Part shown: positions 6,648 to 7,215 of the stretch, piece by piece
Layout: each line of letters opens with the position of its first letter
Numbering within the stretch: position 1 is the stretch's first letter
Assembly: GCA_031273305.1 (NCBI GenBank)
Contig: JAISSC010000063.1
Location: 1 to 7,215, forward strand
Reading direction: 5' to 3'
Source: Flavobacteriaceae bacterium
Lineage (GTDB): Bacteria > Bacteroidota > Bacteroidia > Flavobacteriales > Weeksellaceae
DNA: 7,215 nucleotides
The notes under the pieces: model-generated
Databases searched by the model: none
What the model was told of the DNA's origin: nothing
Seen by the model: only the letters and a program-made list of their open reading frames with translations
Program-made: the position numbers and the translations under genes

Positions 6648-6737
6648 TCAAATAAATTGTTCAGATTCTCTCAATGAAGAATCTAATCCTAATTTCATAA
6701 TAAAATTATTAAGATACGATCTGATGATATTGTCCAT
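6648..6737 (-). CDS. 29-codon ORF between methyltransferase and endonuclease
   Basis: I do not recognise a named product. The peptide starts MDNIIRSYLNNF and ends LRESEQFI before a TGA. Its ATG lies 2 nt after the methyltransferase TAA. AAAGGAG, the best Shine-Dalgarno match I see in this window, sits inside the last codons of the methylase about 8 nt upstream. The ORF is in the same frame as the endonuclease: TGA, then four codons (ACA CAA CAA ACA), then the endonuclease ATG. It could be a translational leader coupling M to R, or the remnant of a longer gene (the SYL-NNF...ESEQF pattern faintly recalls N termini of AIPR-type abortive-infection proteins, from memory only). It could also be an N-terminal extension of the endonuclease lost to a nonsense mutation. 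The close coupling supports translation; function is open. Confidence 0.45.
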   Translation of the reverse strand: MDNIIRSYLNNFIMKLGLDSSLRESEQFI

Positions 6738-6739
6738 AT

Positions 6740-7215
6740 TTATTTCTCCTTTAAATGAAATATCGTTTCCGAATACGCCGTTTTATCTTTCTCTGTCCTA
6801 TTTAGCACTGGTCGTTTGAATTGATTAACTATTTTCATTCCCGCATTTTCGGCAATGGCAGGATACATATTGTACTTATCATTTGCTACAAGAAATACGT
6901 TATAGTCGTTGGCTAAATACTTTTTACAGTTGTTTAATACATCCGAAATTCCCTGAATGTAACTCTGTTGCGCCTCACGCTTTTGTCCTTTGTAAAGCGG
7001 ACCGATCTCTAGTTCATCCTTTCGTTCAAAGCCGAATAAGTCGTAAGCATAAGCGTGTTGTTCGTGGTAATCAATCAAACCGACATAAGGCGGAGACGAA
7101 AAAATGCCTTTTATTTTTTGTGTTTCTATCAAATTTCCCAACGAAACATTTCTTTTTTTTACTTCTTCCAAAATGTCAATCATTCTGCTATCTCCGGTCA
7201 AACATAGTTGATGGG
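6740..7215 (-). CDS. DNA methyltransferase of the restriction-modification system, C-terminal part (start beyond the window)
   Basis: The frame is open to the right edge and shows 157 full codons, so the gene's beginning lies outside the window. A TTG at 7199-7201 is in frame but is not the start, because coding continues upstream (HQLCLTGDSR). Visible motifs are TGDSR just before the catalytic region, then SSPPY (motif IV), whose SPPY form is typical of N4-cytosine amino-methyltransferases, then YHEQHAYAYDLFGF. The C-terminal block includes RPVLNRTEKDKTAYSETIF. The SAM-binding FxGxG motif is not seen and should lie upstream. The enzyme would transfer a methyl group from S-adenosylmethionine to host DNA and so block the adjacent TdeIII-type endonuclease. 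N4-cytosine methylation is compatible with a GGNCC site. The gene ends with TAA, its last codons carry the ribosome-binding site of the small ORF, and the endonuclease gene follows on the same strand, indicating one operon. Confidence 0.88.
   Translation of the reverse strand, partial: HQLCLTGDSRMIDILEEVKKRNVSLGNLIETQKIKGIFSSPPYVGLIDYHEQHAYAYDLFGFERKDELEIGPLYKGQKREAQQSYIQGISDVLNNCKKYLANDYNVFLVANDKYNMYPAIAENAGMKIVNQFKRPVLNRTEKDKTAYSETIFHLKEK

Noticed and set aside
6586..6819. Plus-strand ORF of 77 codons across the endonuclease start and the methylase end
   Set aside because: It spans two coding regions and their tightly coupled junction on the other strand, and its product is a composition-driven hydrophobic string.
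7199..7201. In-frame TTG as start of the methyltransferase
   Set aside because: The frame stays open to the window edge and the GDSR motif begins at once after it, so the codon is internal and the gene is cut by the window.
1..7215. CRISPR arrays, tRNA or rRNA genes, insertion sequences, integrase or attachment sites
   Set aside because: No regularly spaced repeats, no cloverleaf pattern, no transposase or integrase motifs and no terminal inverted repeats were seen.

Overview
The window looks like chromosomal DNA of a low-GC member of the Bacteroidota, possibly of the Flavobacteriia. Three things point there: matches to the Bacteroidota -7 promoter box TAnnTTTG in front of several genes, almost no Shine-Dalgarno sequences, and the style of the proteins. 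The phylum is an inference; no rRNA is present.

Layout. Bases 1-48 (minus) are the first 16 codons of hisS (histidyl-tRNA synthetase), cut by the window edge. A 221-bp divergent spacer with candidate back-to-back promoters separates it from a full-length RND efflux pump gene of the HAE1/AcrB type (270-3410, plus). The pump gene converges, with an 8-bp gap, on hypE (3419-4420, minus), which makes the nickel-iron hydrogenase cyanide-ligand protein. A 390-bp AT-rich spacer follows. It holds a good minus-strand promoter for hypE and a -7 box for the next gene, which encodes a membrane-anchored protein with a carbohydrate-binding-like beta-sandwich (4811-5515, plus). hypC, the hydrogenase maturation chaperone gene, lies on the minus strand at 5572-5826.

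The right end is a type II restriction-modification locus on the minus strand. In transcription order it holds the C-terminal half of an SPPY-type DNA methyltransferase (6740 to the window edge), a 29-codon ORF (6648-6737), and a TdeIII-family restriction endonuclease (5859-6635). hypC follows 32 bp downstream and may be co-transcribed with it.

How they fit together. HypC and HypE act in the same pathway: HypF/HypE make the cyanide group and HypC/HypD assemble Fe(CN)2CO for [NiFe]-hydrogenases. hypD, often placed between hypC and hypE, is absent here, and an unrelated plus-strand gene fills that gap. The methyltransferase and endonuclease should form a host-protecting pair, probably acting on GGNCC. 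The pump stands without its usual adaptor and outer-membrane partner genes. The most unusual arrangement is the chain M - 29-codon ORF - R. The small ORF has the best ribosome-binding site in the window, starts 2 nt after the methylase stop, and lies in the endonuclease frame, with a single TGA and four codons between it and the endonuclease ATG.
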